This document shows positions 11,569 to 24,131 of a DNA stretch of 64,000 nt, piece by piece. The DNA lies in assembly GCF_937616625.2 (NCBI RefSeq), contig NC_065574.1, positions 9,178,501 to 9,242,500 on the forward strand, read 5' to 3'. The notes below the pieces were generated by a model, which was not told the DNA's origin, did not search any database, and saw only the letters and a list, made by a program, of their open reading frames with translations. The DNA is from Mercurialis annua (Eukaryota > Streptophyta > Magnoliopsida > Malpighiales > Euphorbiaceae). Both the position numbers and the translations under genes were made by a program. Numbering within the stretch: position 1 is the stretch's first letter; each line of letters starts with the position of its first letter.

Positions 11569-12069
11569 TGTACCGATGGAAACCGAAATACTATGAACCG
11601 AGTCTGACGGGATTCGCCCACTTAAATAGTCTCAAGACTCATCGAAAAATCTGGATGTGATTCAATACCAAAAATAAAAGAGATTATAGAAGACCAAATC
11701 TTATAAAAGAACAGAAAACACATTCCTATTAGCAATCACATTTTTAAATAAATTTACATGTCAAATAGAAATCTCTTTCCTATTTAAATTCTTATGCTAA
11801 ATAGAAATCCCTTTTCTATTTAAAATCTACAAGTTATTCTCTCACAACCACTGTATAGGAGTTCGAGGTATGCTAAAATAGATAAATTGACAATATATTA
11901 CAACTAAAATACTCTCTTAAACTCAATACTGAGTTAAGTATCGGAGTGTCCATTGGACAATACCGTCTGATGAGCAGTCTAACCCCTTTTTTGCAGGTAA
12001 AAGGTTATCAAAGGAGATTCATGACCCGTCACGAAGGCTGGATCTATCAATTGGCGCCGTCTGTGGAAA
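11569..12069 (+). mobile_element. LTR retrotransposon remnant with primer-binding site
   Basis: A segment from TGTACCGATGG to GGATCTATCA (about 11569-12049) has an LTR-like TG...CA frame. Two bases later comes TGGCGCCGTCTGTGGAAA (12052-12069), which looks like the PBS of plant Ty3/gypsy elements. No coding region follows, so this is a 5' LTR plus leader fragment. The left boundary is inferred from TG alone. Confidence 0.5.
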
Positions 12070-12891
12070 AAGCTCGACAACTTCAATTTGAAGGAACTTT
12101 TCTGAACTCAAATAAATTATATTGAGAGGATGACTTCTAACGGAAATTGAATAAAGACATCGAGGAATATACATCTGAAACCGATAAATCCTCAAACTCA
12201 TTAAATACTTTATTACATGTGAAATTAATTGGTCGTGTCATCACTTCAGCATGTTGCCCATCTTGCATGATTTCTTCTAAATTGATAGATTAATCATGTC
12301 TATAATTTGCAATTATTTTTGCATGAATGGAAATTACTTTATAAATTCTATCAAAATATATATTTAGCCTAAGCACAAATCATGAGCTCTTTACTTATTA
12401 GGAAATGTATATGAGTTAATTGACAATACTTTAAATTAAGCATGTGAACATAAATATATAAATCTTTGCTAATTAGAAAATCATATAAAAAGAATATATT
12501 GTATAACTATCAGATTCTAATTAACTAAGCTAATAAGGAAATACTCTAATACAACATATGAAATAAATTTAGAATCATTAGTTTCTTTTATCAAGTAAAA
12601 AATTTGCTACTTGAATATGCAATATATCATGAAGTCCATTGTTAGACTAGTCAAAATATATAAAATACAGACATAGTAGAAGAAGAAAATAAAAGGAGAA
12701 ACGCTGGATAATAGACCGAAAGAAGAGACGAGATGTCCAAAAAATAAAAAAACAGGCAAACAACGGGCGACGAAAACAAAGAACGAGATGGCCCGAGAGG
12801 CAAGGAAAAAAACAATGCCCAAAACGGAAAAGATTAAAGAGATATCACCCAAAACGGTGAAAACCAAAACAAAGCCATGAGCAGACCAAAT
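12070..12891. other. Non-coding DNA beside the gypsy remnant
   Basis: Sequence to about 12590 is AT-rich and unrecognised. From about 12600 to 12891 it continues, on the minus strand, beyond the gypsy protease frame and encodes only hydrophobic low-complexity peptide. No RT, RNase H, integrase, polypurine tract or 3' LTR of that element is visible. Confidence 0.5.
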
Positions 12892-15705
12892 TTAAGAATT
12901 GAAAAGAAAGGAAAATGCTCCAACAAAAAACAAAATGCAGGAAAGAGAGACAGAAAAAAGAGCACACAAGGCCCATTCAAAAAGAAAAATCAAAACGACA
13001 AAGGTGAATCCTCCGAATTTCACATTGGAGTAAAACCACATACGCAGTGTAAGAAGATCTGAAAGAAAAGATAGCCAATGCATTAAAGGAAATAAAAGTT
13101 GAATGCACGAAGCAAATTCCACATTTGCTTCTCGATCAAGACCTCCACTGACACTTGGTTCTCGATCAAGACATGAGTCTGGGAGCTCAAAATCATCAAT
13201 TTTTCGCATGCTTCCCCGGATCATTGCTTCCACATTTGCTTCAAGTTGATCCTTCATAAGATCATCCATGAAGTCAACTCTCGTACACTCTTCCTCCCCG
13301 ATGGCATTCCGCATCACTCTCTTCATATCAAACTCCACTTTTTCCTCATCAATCCTTAAAGTGAGCTTTCCGGCATGCACATCAATAAGAGCACGCCCAG
13401 TATTCTTGAATGGGCGACCAAGGATCATAGGGAACTCTTTATCCACCGCATAGTCTAAGATCACGAAATCCACCGGAAAGATGAATTTATCCACTTTAAC
13501 AAGCACATCTTCTACTATTCCATACGGTTTCTTTAAAGAGTGATCGGCAAGTTGCAATATCATCGAGGTGCGCTTCACCGGTTGATCACCAAACAAGGAC
13601 CTAAAAAGAAATAAGGGAATCAAATTAATACTTGCACCAAGATCACACAAACAATTTATAGCATTCATATTTCCAATAGTGCAAGGGATAGAAAAACTCC
13701 ATAGATCCTCTAGCTTTGTTGGTAAGTTGCTTTGGATGATTGAACTACAACTCTTCGTGAGGGGTATTGTCCCGCCTTGCTCCCAACTACGCTTGTTCAT
13801 AATTATGTCTTTCAAAAAATTTGCGTATTGGGGCATCTCTCGCAAAGCATCCGCCAAACTAAGGTTGATTTGAATTTTCTGAAATATTTCAAGGAACTTT
13901 TGGAACTTTTCATTTTCCGGAACTTTTCTTAACCGGCTTGGGAATGGAACTTTAGGTACAAACGGCGGAGGGGGTGGTGGCCTCACATACGGCTCCTCAA
14001 CTTCAACTACTACCTCCTCATTTGGACTTGACATATCCTTGCTAGAACTAGCAATGTCTTCCACTTCAATATGCTTATCATCTTCAATTGTAGGGCTTTT
14101 TCCATTTGACTTCTTGAGATCCTTGTCATGATCAACATCAAGGACTCTACCGCTTCGAAGCTCCACAACTTTGATGGCTTTCACATGCTCTCTAGGATTA
14201 GTTTCCGTAGTGGATGGCAATCCCCCTTATGGTCTACCTTGAAGTGAGATAGCCATTTGAGAAATTTGGGTTTCCAAATGATGAATGGTGGAAGCTTGGT
14301 TCTTCTCCCTTTGCTCCATTTTTTCCAATTTCTCAAGTACCTTGGCAAGCACATTTCCTTCATCCATGTTCCGTGGTTGTTGAAAGCCGGGAGGGTGTTG
14401 CGGTCTACCACCATAATTGTTCCCATGGTTTGGGCTTCCTTGGTAGTGACCTTATTGTTGTGGAGGTCTATTGTGACTTTGAAAGCTTGAACCCGCTTGA
14501 TTAGATCCTTGAGCATTGTCTTGCCCCTCTTGATTCCGCCATCCGAAGTTTGGATGATTCCTCCATCCGGGATTGTAGGTGTTGGAATAAGGATCATTTA
14601 CTTGCCTTTGACCCTCGACATAGTTCACTTGTTCACTTAAAGCTTGCCCCATAACTAGGCATTCTCCCCCCGAATGGTTGAAATCACCACAAAACTCACA
14701 CCCGACTTGAACATAAGCCACCAGAGCATTTCTAGGCGCAACTTGTTTTTTCAAAGCATCCAATTGTGCTTGGAGTGAAGCATTTTTTTCCTTGATAGCC
14801 TCCATCTCTCTAACTTGGTCAAGCGTCATTACCGACTTTTGACTAGCCGGTGCCCTTCTATCCATGGGCCCCCATGTGCTACTAACCATGGCCAACTTTT
14901 CTACCAACTCAAGAGCCTCTTCATACGTCTTTTCCATCAAAGATCCACCCGAAGCCGCATCAATAGTAGCTCTAGTAGTGACATTTGTTGCATCATAAAA
15001 GATTTGAATCACATGCTCCTTGTGAAGCTTATGATGGGGGACACTTCTTTGTAAGTCCTTAAAACGCTCCCATGCTTCATAGAGCGACTCCCCGTCGAAT
15101 TGCACAAACTCGAGAATGTCTTTGGTTAGCTTTGTTGTCTTGCCATGTGGAAAGTATTTATTAAGAAAAGCTTGAGCTAACTCCCGCCAAGTATGGATCG
15201 ATTCGTTGGGTAGAGATTGGAGCCACAAACTAGCTTTATCCCTCAAGGAGAAGGGGAACATCCGGAGCTTGATTTGGTCCGCGGTTATCCCATGAAGCTT
15301 GAACGTGTTAAGAACACCCAAAAACTTGGCTATATGTGCATTTGGATCCTCATGTTTCAACACATAAAAAGCACAACGGTTCTCCAAGAGTTGGATAGTA
15401 CTAGGCTTGATCTCAAAAGTCGCCGCTTGAACCGGCATAGCGAAACATCCGAACGTGGCGTTATCCACATCCGGCAAGAAAAACTCGCCCAAAGTTTGCC
15501 TCGGTTGGTTTTTCACTTGCGGGTGCACTCGAGGGTGAGCATCCCTTGGTCGCTCTTGTTGCCTTTGTTGATTCACATTCTCGAGTGGAGGAGGGGGTGG
15601 GTATTGTTGTTCCCCTTCGTCCACTAGAGGATTGAATCCTTCTTCTACCTCATAATCATGCCCGTCACCCTCCATAACTAAAGGAATCCGAGCTCTTCTT
15701 CTCAC
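12892..15705 (-). pseudogene. Ty3/gypsy (Athila-like) gag-protease with two in-frame stops
   Basis: Gag begins at 15705; a retrotransposon gag domain lies around residues 90-280 (with HIAKFLGVL, WLQSLPNESIHTW, AFLNKYFP). A CX2CX4HX4C zinc knuckle (CEFCGDFNHSGGEC) follows near residue 344. The frame hits TAA at 14452-14454, continues open, hits a second TAA at 14227-14229, and then enters an aspartic protease whose active site reads DLGASINL, later ILGRPF. All parts share one frame, so this was a single gag-protease polyprotein. The first stop follows CAA CAA, and both fit a C-to-T change of a glutamine codon. After the protease the frame carries LDRE twice and then drifts into hydrophobic residues to a stop at 12892. 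No RT or integrase is present: either a deletion derivative or a non-autonomous gag-PR element. Confidence 0.85.
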
Positions 15706-15774
15706 GCCTCTTTCGTAACCACTGAGATCCTCTTGAAAAGGTTCTAGTGGAAGATTGGCGTGTCGTGTGTTATG

Positions 15775-17344
15775 TGATAGGAGTATTTTACTCCTATTTA
15801 GAGTGTCGTTTCCGCATGCTTTTATTATGTTTTGTCATGTTTTTATGGTATTCCGAATGCCTTATTTCATGTTTTAGTATTTCAGATACTTTGGAGCATT
15901 GCGGAAGCATTTTGGTGCAAAAGATGGAAAAGTCGACGAAAGAGAGGCGAAAGCTCATTTGCAATTCTGAAAAGCTGACCCCTCTGCACTATTTGACCAA
16001 TTTGGATCGGTTAGAGGTCTCTAATGAGTTTGTGTTCTTCATAAGAGTTAAAGTAGACATCCTAAGCTTTCCAATGGTTCACGAACCAACTCATTTGGAC
16101 ATTTCTACACCGAGTTATGCAGTTTTGAAGTTTGTGGTCATGAAGTTTATGAGTTGCACGATCCGTGCAAAGCCTTGCTCGATCCGTGCATGAAAGAATG
16201 AGAAGCAGAAGTTCCCCAGAAGGTTGTGCACGATTCGTGCACCCATGTTAAGTTGGTTTGCACGATTCGTGCAAAGGCTTAAAGTTAGAATCGAAAATCT
16301 GAAGAAAAGGACAAGACTTATGCACACTTTCTCTTTGGCCCAACACTCTTTTGTAGAATGTTTTTATTTCCCTTTTTGAGAACACTATAAGTACTACTTT
16401 ATGTTTCAAATTAGGGTATGATGCAACAACACTTATTCTCTACACACTTTTAGTCATCTTTTAGGAGTAGAATAGTTTAGGGTTTTGTGCCTCCATAGTT
16501 CTACCATTATTGGTGCTTGGAAGCTTTTATTGCTTTGTAAGAACAAGATTTATCTTTGAATGCAAGTGCTTAAATTCAATCTTATTCTTCTAAGTAAGTA
16601 TTTCTTATCTTTTATTTCTCTTTATTTAGTAGTTAATGTGATGTTTAGTATGATTGGCTAAACCCCCTTGTTTGGGGGTTGATATGATGGTTGAAATAAT
16701 TGCTAGATTGGGTTAGGGTTTGGCTTGTGTGTTCTAATTAATTGCTTAATGCCTATTCTAGATTGATCACCTAGTATTTGTTGCTAGATTAATTTCCACC
16801 TTGAGAGAGGGTTTATTAATTGGAAATAATTAATTAGATGCTTAATTAGTAACACCATGAGAGTGGGTTAGTAATTAGGTGGCCTATGAGTTGTGTTTAA
16901 TTGTTAATTGCCTCTAATTGTGTTTAGTGCTACGAGAGTAGGTTAAGCTTAGTTAGTTGTGGTTTTGTAACTCTTTGAGGCTCGAGAGAGCGGGAGTTGC
17001 GATTTAGAAAAAACTCGGTTCGCGTTTAGAAGCCATAGTCCGACCCCTTGATAGTAATTGGTTAATCGTAGTATCAACCCTCAAGCTCGTTATCCATAGT
17101 TTACCTTTATCATTCAATCGCTTGCTTATTGCTTTTTGCTAGTTAAATTATTTCGTAATTGTGTTTACTTTAGTTAATGTTTTAATTGTTCAAATTCCAA
17201 ATCCTCTACCTTATCTATTGCTTTCTGAATTGAATTTCAAGATCGAATTCGCTCACTTTAAACCTCTCATCCTTGTGGGATTCGACCTCGGTCTTACCGA
17301 GTATTACTAGTTGCGACACCGTACACTTGCGGTTTTCGCCAACA
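15775..17344 (+). mobile_element. Solo LTR of a related gypsy element
   Basis: It runs from TGATAGGAGTATTTTACTCC to TTTTCGCCAACA, 1570 bp, flanked by the perfect 5-bp duplication TTATG (15770-15774 and 17345-17349). Both ends are homologous to the LTR at 17529-19023 but the orientation is opposite. It sits in the leader of the minus-strand element, so it inserted later and lost its interior by LTR-LTR recombination. Around 16160-16280 it holds four copies of a CACGATCCGTGC-type near-palindrome. Confidence 0.93.
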
Positions 17345-17504
17345 TTATGCATACACAAAAGGCAATTTCCTACACAAACAAAAGCAAGAGAACCGAGCGT
17401 AAATCACGAAAACACGCAAGAGGAACAACAAAAAAGTAAAAACAGAAAATAACGCTAACTCGACCGAATTTCAAAATACTTTCAATCAATTAAACGCAAC
17501 CTAG

Positions 17505-17522
17505 TCCCCGGCAACGGCGCCA
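17505..17522 (-). other. Primer-binding site of the minus-strand gypsy element
   Basis: TGGCGCCGTTGCCGGGGA on the minus strand begins six bases after the LTR end. This PBS is commonly found in Athila/Tat-lineage elements. It fixes the orientation and the LTR boundary. Confidence 0.85.
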
Positions 17523-17528
17523 AAAACT

Positions 17529-19023
17529 TGTTAGCAAAAAGCCAACTCGTAGTAATCGATAAGTCGAGGTCGAACCCACAAGGACTAGAGGTTTAAACTG
17601 AGTGAAATACGCTTTTGAAATGCAATTCGGAAAGTAAGAAAGAGATTGTTTTTGATTATCACTATAACTAAATTCAAACAACTAATTACTTAATAATTAA
17701 CGAAAAACAACAATAAACGACTAATTGAGGAATAAGATAAAATACGATGGTTAAAGCGCCTAAGGGTTGTCAATCATGCCAAGGCGAATCCTAGGTAATA
17801 GAGCCGGGTCTTTGGATATTGTTCGGGTCAAGCTATTCGAGGGCATCAATTCCGCTCTCTCGAGCCGGAAATTGAAAGAATTGCTACTTGATTAAAACAC
17901 CGAAATCTAACTCACTCTCGCACAATTAGATTTCGATAGAACCAATCAAGCCAATTAATTCGCAAACTACACAACCGCTAAATCCCTAAATCACTCTCGT
18001 GCATCTAGGTCTCAAGCTTATGCTAACTAGGTCCATTTGATTAGTTTAACTCTCGCCCTCACTAATCAAACACAAATCAAAGATTAAGGGATCAACTTAA
18101 TCTAGGCATTAGGTCCAAATCAACATAACAAAACCCTAATCCAAAACCCATTCTAATCACCTATTCAACAAAGAAGGCAATCATAACAACCCCTAGACTA
18201 GGGGTCTAGCTACTCATCACTAAGCAAACATTAAGCATCAAACAACAATTAATAAGCATAATAGAGAATATGATGATTACCTTAAATAGAGTGGGTATTA
18301 AAAGCATAACAAGATAATGAAGCTTCAATGAATTCTAAAACTTGTATTAAATGATATTTCCTTAAATAGCAAAATCTGGAAATAAACTTGAAGAACACCA
18401 AGAACATTCAATCTCTAACTATTTTAGGAGAGCAAAAGGAATTATCTAAAATTGATTCAAAATTTGTTTACAAAAGTGAATGATCCTTGACTTAAAAATA
18501 TAATGTGACTTATATAGTCTGGACAAATAGGGAAATAAAAACATCCTAGTACAAAGGTGTTGGGCTAAAAGAGGAAGTGGGTCAATTAGAGCTCTTTCTT
18601 CAAAACAGATTTCGTCTTCAGCTTTTCCTCATGTCTTGGTCGAGAAGCTCATTTAAGTTGAGCTTCTCGATCGAGAAGCTCCTTTTGAAACCATTCGTCC
18701 AAAATGGTCCTTCATGTCTTGGTCGAGAAGTTCATGTCTTGGTCAAGACATGTGTTAAATTTCACATGTCTCTTTTGCTTCTCAGCTTCTCTTCCAAGAC
18801 ATGCTTTAAAACTTGACTTCTCTTCAACTTCTCGCTTTAGCTTCCGACTTTGATATATCTTTAATTCCTCACTCTTTTTAGCCCAAATAGTTCCGCAAAC
18901 ACTCCAAATCACCTGAAACGCCAACACACGTAATAAGGTATCGAAACACCTAGAAACACATGTCAAAATGCAATAAAGTGATGCAAAAACTATCTAAATA
19001 CTAGGAGTATTCTACTCCTATCA
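17529..19023 (-). mobile_element. 5' LTR of the minus-strand Athila-like element
   Basis: On the minus strand it starts TGATAGGAGTAGAATACTCC (19023) and ends TTTTTGCTAACA (17529), 1495 bp. The start and the last 80 bases match the solo LTR at 15775-17344. Between about 18590 and 18830 it carries several CTTCTCGACCAAGACATG-type words and the palindrome CTTCTCGATCGAGAAG. The partner 3' LTR is not in the window. Confidence 0.85.
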
Positions 19024-19254
19024 GTCACCCCGACGGATTTCTCTGAAAATCATCATTGCACGCTTCAATTCCTTATCACTTTTTACCTGTCCGAAAAATA
19101 GATGTCTACAGTAGTGCATAATTCTATCAGGAATATCTTCTAAATAAGGCCAAAGGTAAAACTAAGTTTAAGGATAATCTTTCTACCTTTAAGAGGAACA
19201 CAAGGCAAAATCCTTTTAAAAACCGATTTGCATGATTAGTGATTTTTTTATTTT

Positions 19255-19577
19255 AGGGTTAATTACATATAAACAATTATGACATTTGCATCAAATTTCT
19301 CAAAAAAAACATGATCTTTAAAATGTGTAAATTACAGACACCACTTTTAATTGTTTTTTCAAAAATAACATCGGCCATTTTTAGTAGCAATTTTTCTAAC
19401 GTGCATGACACGTGGCAGGCCCATCGGATGTCCAAATCAGCAAAATTTCACCGGAAAATGTGCCCATGATGAAATTAAAAAGAAATGAGAGGTGGTGTTT
19501 GTGATTGACACGTTTTAAAGGTCATATTATCTTTGAAATTCGGTGCAAAGGTCATGATTTTATATGTAATTAACCCT
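19255..19577. mobile_element. Foldback MITE, AGGGTTAATT family
   Basis: The ends AGGGTTAATTACATATAAA and TTTATATGTAATTAACCCT are perfect inverted repeats. The interior (GACACGTGGCAGGCCCATCGG) closely matches 37076-37481. A clean target duplication is not visible. Confidence 0.85.
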
Positions 19578-22150
19578 CATTTTTATCCAGTTCTTGTAGT
19601 TCTTCTAGTTTTGTATTTTCTAGTTTTATTCGTTTAGGGCATGGTTTCATTCTATTTTTTAAGTCGTTTTGGTTTTTTTTCCTTTATGCCTTGAAATAAT
19701 TTTTTTTATATACTTGACTTATGTAAAACGGGTTCTCTCCGCCATAAGTGAGCATTATTATAAAAATCGTGTTGTGGTCCCACACTTCCAAAAAATATTA
19801 AATATCATAAATCATTAAATAATTATTTTTATTTGTCTATTGAATTCGAATTTATTTGAGTCAAATTAGATAGTTCAGATTTCTTTCATATTCGAACTCA
19901 GACTTAATTATTTTTATCGACTTGCAAAAAAAAAATTATTTATTTATTTGGTGTTGTCTTTTTTATGTGATCGATTATTATAAAATAATATAGAGAGAGA
20001 AAGTTAGGAAATAAAGCGCTAGCGGTTAATGAAAAAAGTATATTCTTTATAATACATGGAATTAAATTATATGGTTTTTTTTATTGGTGAACGCCTTGGA
20101 CAAACATTAAAAAAGTCTTAATTTAATTATAAATAATAGTTAATGGGCTAGAAAAAGAAAAATTAAAGATCAAAGACTAGTTAATCGGAATACGAAATAC
20201 GAAATACGTATAGTTTAGGGACTTTAAAATGGACTTAATCACCGCAATTTTTCATACGAAAAAATTCATATTACAAATTCTGTTAAATAACGGAGACGGA
20301 CATCCAAAAGATGACTCAATTGAACAAAAAATCATATTTCATGGACTACAAAAAGCAAAATTGAAGATCATAAATTAATTAATTAAAACACATATAATTA
20401 AAGGATCTAGTTGTAGATTTATCCTTCATTTTAACATAGGACAATAAAAAGAACAAATTATGAAAGGACCATCTTGTCCTCTACAAACAAAAGAAAATAT
20501 TTGATGCCCTTAACCTTCCATCTCTCTCTCTTTTCTCTCTCCATGTGCCTCTGTCTTGTCCTTAAGTTGAAAAACATCCAAATCAAAACACTCCCCAATC
20601 TTTAGCCTGATCTCCTCTTTGCTACAAGACAGTGCCCACCTTCATTAATTTTCTTAATTTTACCAGATTAACCCTGCATATGTGGTGTCTAATGACTCAA
20701 CAGCTTATTTTAGGGTTCTTTCAGGGCACAATATGAACTTAGATCCCTATATATATTTATTAGGAAATAAGATCGTTTATGCCCTTAAAATTTATCTTCA
20801 GGACCAAACAAATTTTCAACGTTCAGAAAGATTCGAATATGCTTCCAATGTCTTAAAAAGTTAACAACCAGACCCCCATTTTAACTTATAAATAAGACGT
20901 TGGGGGTCTGTTTGCTGAAATTGAGGGACCTGGTATTTATTTTTCAAGACGTTGAGAGCATATTTAAATCTTTTCGGACGTTGAGCTTTTATTAGACCTT
21001 ACAGTCAAACCTTAAAAGTATAAATGATCCTTTTTTCTTTATTTTAGCATTAAATCCTTTGATTTTTATTTATCAAACTAAGTCTTTGTACTTATCATTT
21101 ATTAAAACTGAGTTCTCGGCATTAATGTACATAAAAAGTTATCTAGGTTCGTTTTTATATTTTTATTCTATACGTACTATATTTTTATTCAATTATATTT
21201 TAATATGATTTGAAAGAAATTACAATTACTTAATCAAATTTACTAAATTGTAATTTAATATCTTAACATGTAAAATATAATTATTTTTATAATATATATT
21301 TATATATATGGTAAATTCATATAATATTCATATAAAATAAAAATGAATCATCTTTATTAATATTTATAATAGTTTAGTTGTATTAAATAGATTATTAAAA
21401 TTGTTTCACCTGGGTTCAGTCTTAATTTTTTTAAAATGAAAATATGTATGATTTTTTTTCTAATATTAATGTCTAGAATGAATATTGTAACAATATATAG
21501 ATAAATATAAATATATTTCAATATATATTAATTTATCATACTTTAAATAATAAAATAGTATATTTATTTAAATGTATCTATAAAATATTACTTCTATATA
21601 TTGAATTTATCACAATTTTGTATTGTTTTAATTTTTATTAGAATTTCGAATCATAATAAAAAAATTCATTATCAATTATTTATCCATACATAAATATTAT
21701 TATTTATCAAATATATAAGTACCTAATTAATAATTTAAAATTTTATTCGTTAGACTTAATTTAAACAAAATGAAAAGTATTTGATCCAATATAAAAAAAT
21801 AGAATCACATTAAATATTTTAAAAAATTAAAGTACACAAACAAAAACAAAAATTATTTCTTCGAATTTACAACGCGTGAAACGCACAGACTTAATTTCTG
21901 TGACGAAGATTTTAATTGAACAAAAATATAGAAATTTAATGTCAAAAATAATATAAATACATTGATATACAATTTCATGATTTTTTTCTTTTACTAAGGG
22001 TAAATGATGATTTAAAACCCTATACTTATATTATAAAAAATATATTTATAAATCATAAGTAAAAATGAAATTTAATATTTATTCTAATTTGAAAAATTTA
22101 AAATAAATTATAATTGTTAAAAAAAAAATTATTACTTAAAATTATTTAAC

Positions 22151-22153
<3 letters not shown>
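19578..22153. other. AT-rich intergenic DNA
   Basis: No gene is supported. A foldback structure is likely at about 20740-21030, where CAACGTTCAGAAAGATTCGAATATG faces GAGAGCATATTTAAATC...CGGACGTTGAG around a central CCAGACCCCC/GGGGGTCTG hairpin. Confidence 0.5.

Positions 22154-22232
<79 letters not shown>
22154..22232. repeat. (TA)n microsatellite
   Basis: About 39 uninterrupted TA units. Confidence 0.97.
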
Positions 22233-22235
<3 letters not shown>

Positions 22236-23189
22236 CTAAACTTTAAATATTATGTATATAATATATGTTCAAATTTATAATGATTTATTAATTTAAAATG
22301 ATAATTAAATTTACTATTAATTTTTGTATCTATTATTAAATGATTTATATTTGAAAAAGTTAATTAACTAATGAATATTTTAAAATTATTAATGAGATTT
22401 AATATTGAGAAAAAATAAAATTGTGAGTATTTTATTTAATAAATAAAAGTATGAAAAAGAAAAAAGATATTTAATTCAGAAGTAATTATAGCATGTGAAA
22501 TATACTTGTTTATTTTTTGTGACAGAAGAATTGAATTTGAATAGAACTATAAATTTAGAAATCCAATTTTAATAAATACAAATCTGAAAATCTAATTTTC
22601 TATTTTAGCTTAAATACAGACATATACATGGTTTGGGCACATACAATACGATAATAATAGTCTCCCAATATATTCTCAAAAAAATAAAAAAAATAGTCTC
22701 CCAATATAAAAGATAAAAGTGAGCTCCTATTCTTTTCACTTGTATACATGTTTGGTCATTTTCATGAAAAGGAGTAAAGTCTTTTTTCCTATTTTTGCCA
22801 TTAGATTTGTTTCTTTGTCATTTTTCAACTAAGTGGGCTCCTCATGCCATCATTTATTGGGCTATTTAAAAATTTACCTAAAATAAAAAAATAATAGAAC
22901 TGCATACCTCAACAAAGAAAAATTAACAAAATTACTTTATAATTTTAGCTTTTTTATTATTTTACTCTCAGTGTCTATATATTTATAAATTTATTCTAGC
23001 TATATAACACTTTTTTCTCACACAATATGACATAACCTGACATAGTCTTCTTTTACTTTTTCTCTCTTTCTTTTTTTTTTCCTTTTCCTTTTCCAATTCA
23101 ACTTTTAAAACTGTAACATTTATTTAATTTAGTAATAATTTTATACCTGTTTTATTTTTTTTATCTTGTATATTAAAGATAAATATACA
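22233..23189. other. AT-rich intergenic DNA
   Basis: No gene is supported; nothing recognised beyond short direct repeats around AAATAGTCTCCCAATATA (about 22660-22710). Confidence 0.5.
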
Positions 23190-23480
23190 GATTATGAATA
23201 TTATCATAGCAATATCATAAAATATTATCATAACATTATCATAACGTACTTTATCACAACTATATCATAACTTTATCATACTATTATCATAAATCTTGTC
23301 ATACTATTATTATAATCGCATAATGTTATGATACTGATATGATTACGTTATGATACAGACATGCTAATGCTAATGATACCGATATGATAATCAAACACTT
23401 TTCTTGACAGAAAATCGTTATTCTCTACAGTGTTATGATAATGATATGATAACGTCATAGTGATAACGATATGATAATCA
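23190..23480. repeat. Degenerate tandem array of TATCATAAC words
   Basis: The first half repeats variants of TTATCATAAC about a dozen times; the second half (from about 23315) carries the complement, TTATGATA-type words, giving a loose overall inverted symmetry. A purine-rich tract of GAAGAAGA and GAGAGAGA follows at 23725-23810. Confidence 0.75.
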
Positions 23481-24131
23481 GACGCTGTTTTTTGCAAAAA
23501 ATCGTTTTTTCATCAAAAAATTGTTTTTAATGCAGATTTTCAGATCTTAAACTGAAAAGATTCAAGAAAAATTTTTTTAGATCTGAAAGTTAAAATAAAT
23601 CGTAATAATCACCACAAGTTAAGAAAAAACTCGCTAAAATATGGAAGAACGGCGAATCGACGGTGGAGCGAATACGAAGCGAAAGCGGAGCAATGGCGGA
23701 TCGTTGAAGGAACGACGGCGACATGATAAAGAAAAAAAAGAAAGAAGAAGAAAAAGAAAATGAAGAAGAAGAAAAAATAGAGAAGAAGAGAGAGAGAGAG
23801 AGAGAGGGGTAAATCTGAGAAAAAAGACATATACTTGTTAGAGTAAAATTAAAATACTTAAAGTAAAAAATAATAAAAAATAAGTATTATTATAATAAAA
23901 AAAGACTATAGAATAAAAAAATAAAAGGGTTTAATTATTTAAAAAACCCTCACCTTTAACTTTTTTTTCGTTTATACCCTGATTTAGAAAAATTGTCACA
24001 TATACTCATGACCTTGTCTTTATGTTTCACCTCTACCCTCGAGGTATTAAATTTATCTCTTTTCATTTAAAAAAAAGTTTAAAATAGTCCTTCATTTTTA
24101 GTATATATTCTAATTACACGTCAATGTTATT

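Noticed and set aside
11569..12069. 5' LTR of the gag-protease element at 12.9-15.7 kb
   Set aside because: Its PBS reads plus while gag-protease reads minus and has its own PBS and LTR at 17505-19023.
14257..15627. Plus-strand ORFs opposite gag-protease
   Set aside because: Antisense shadows with no domain; the minus frame has gag, zinc knuckle and protease motifs.
22154..22232. (TA)n tract as a functional element
   Set aside because: Ordinary microsatellite with nothing linked to it.
23609..23830. 73-aa minus ORF with a signal-peptide-like start
   Set aside because: Product of the GAAGAAGA/GAGAGA tract (Phe/Leu runs); no real domain.
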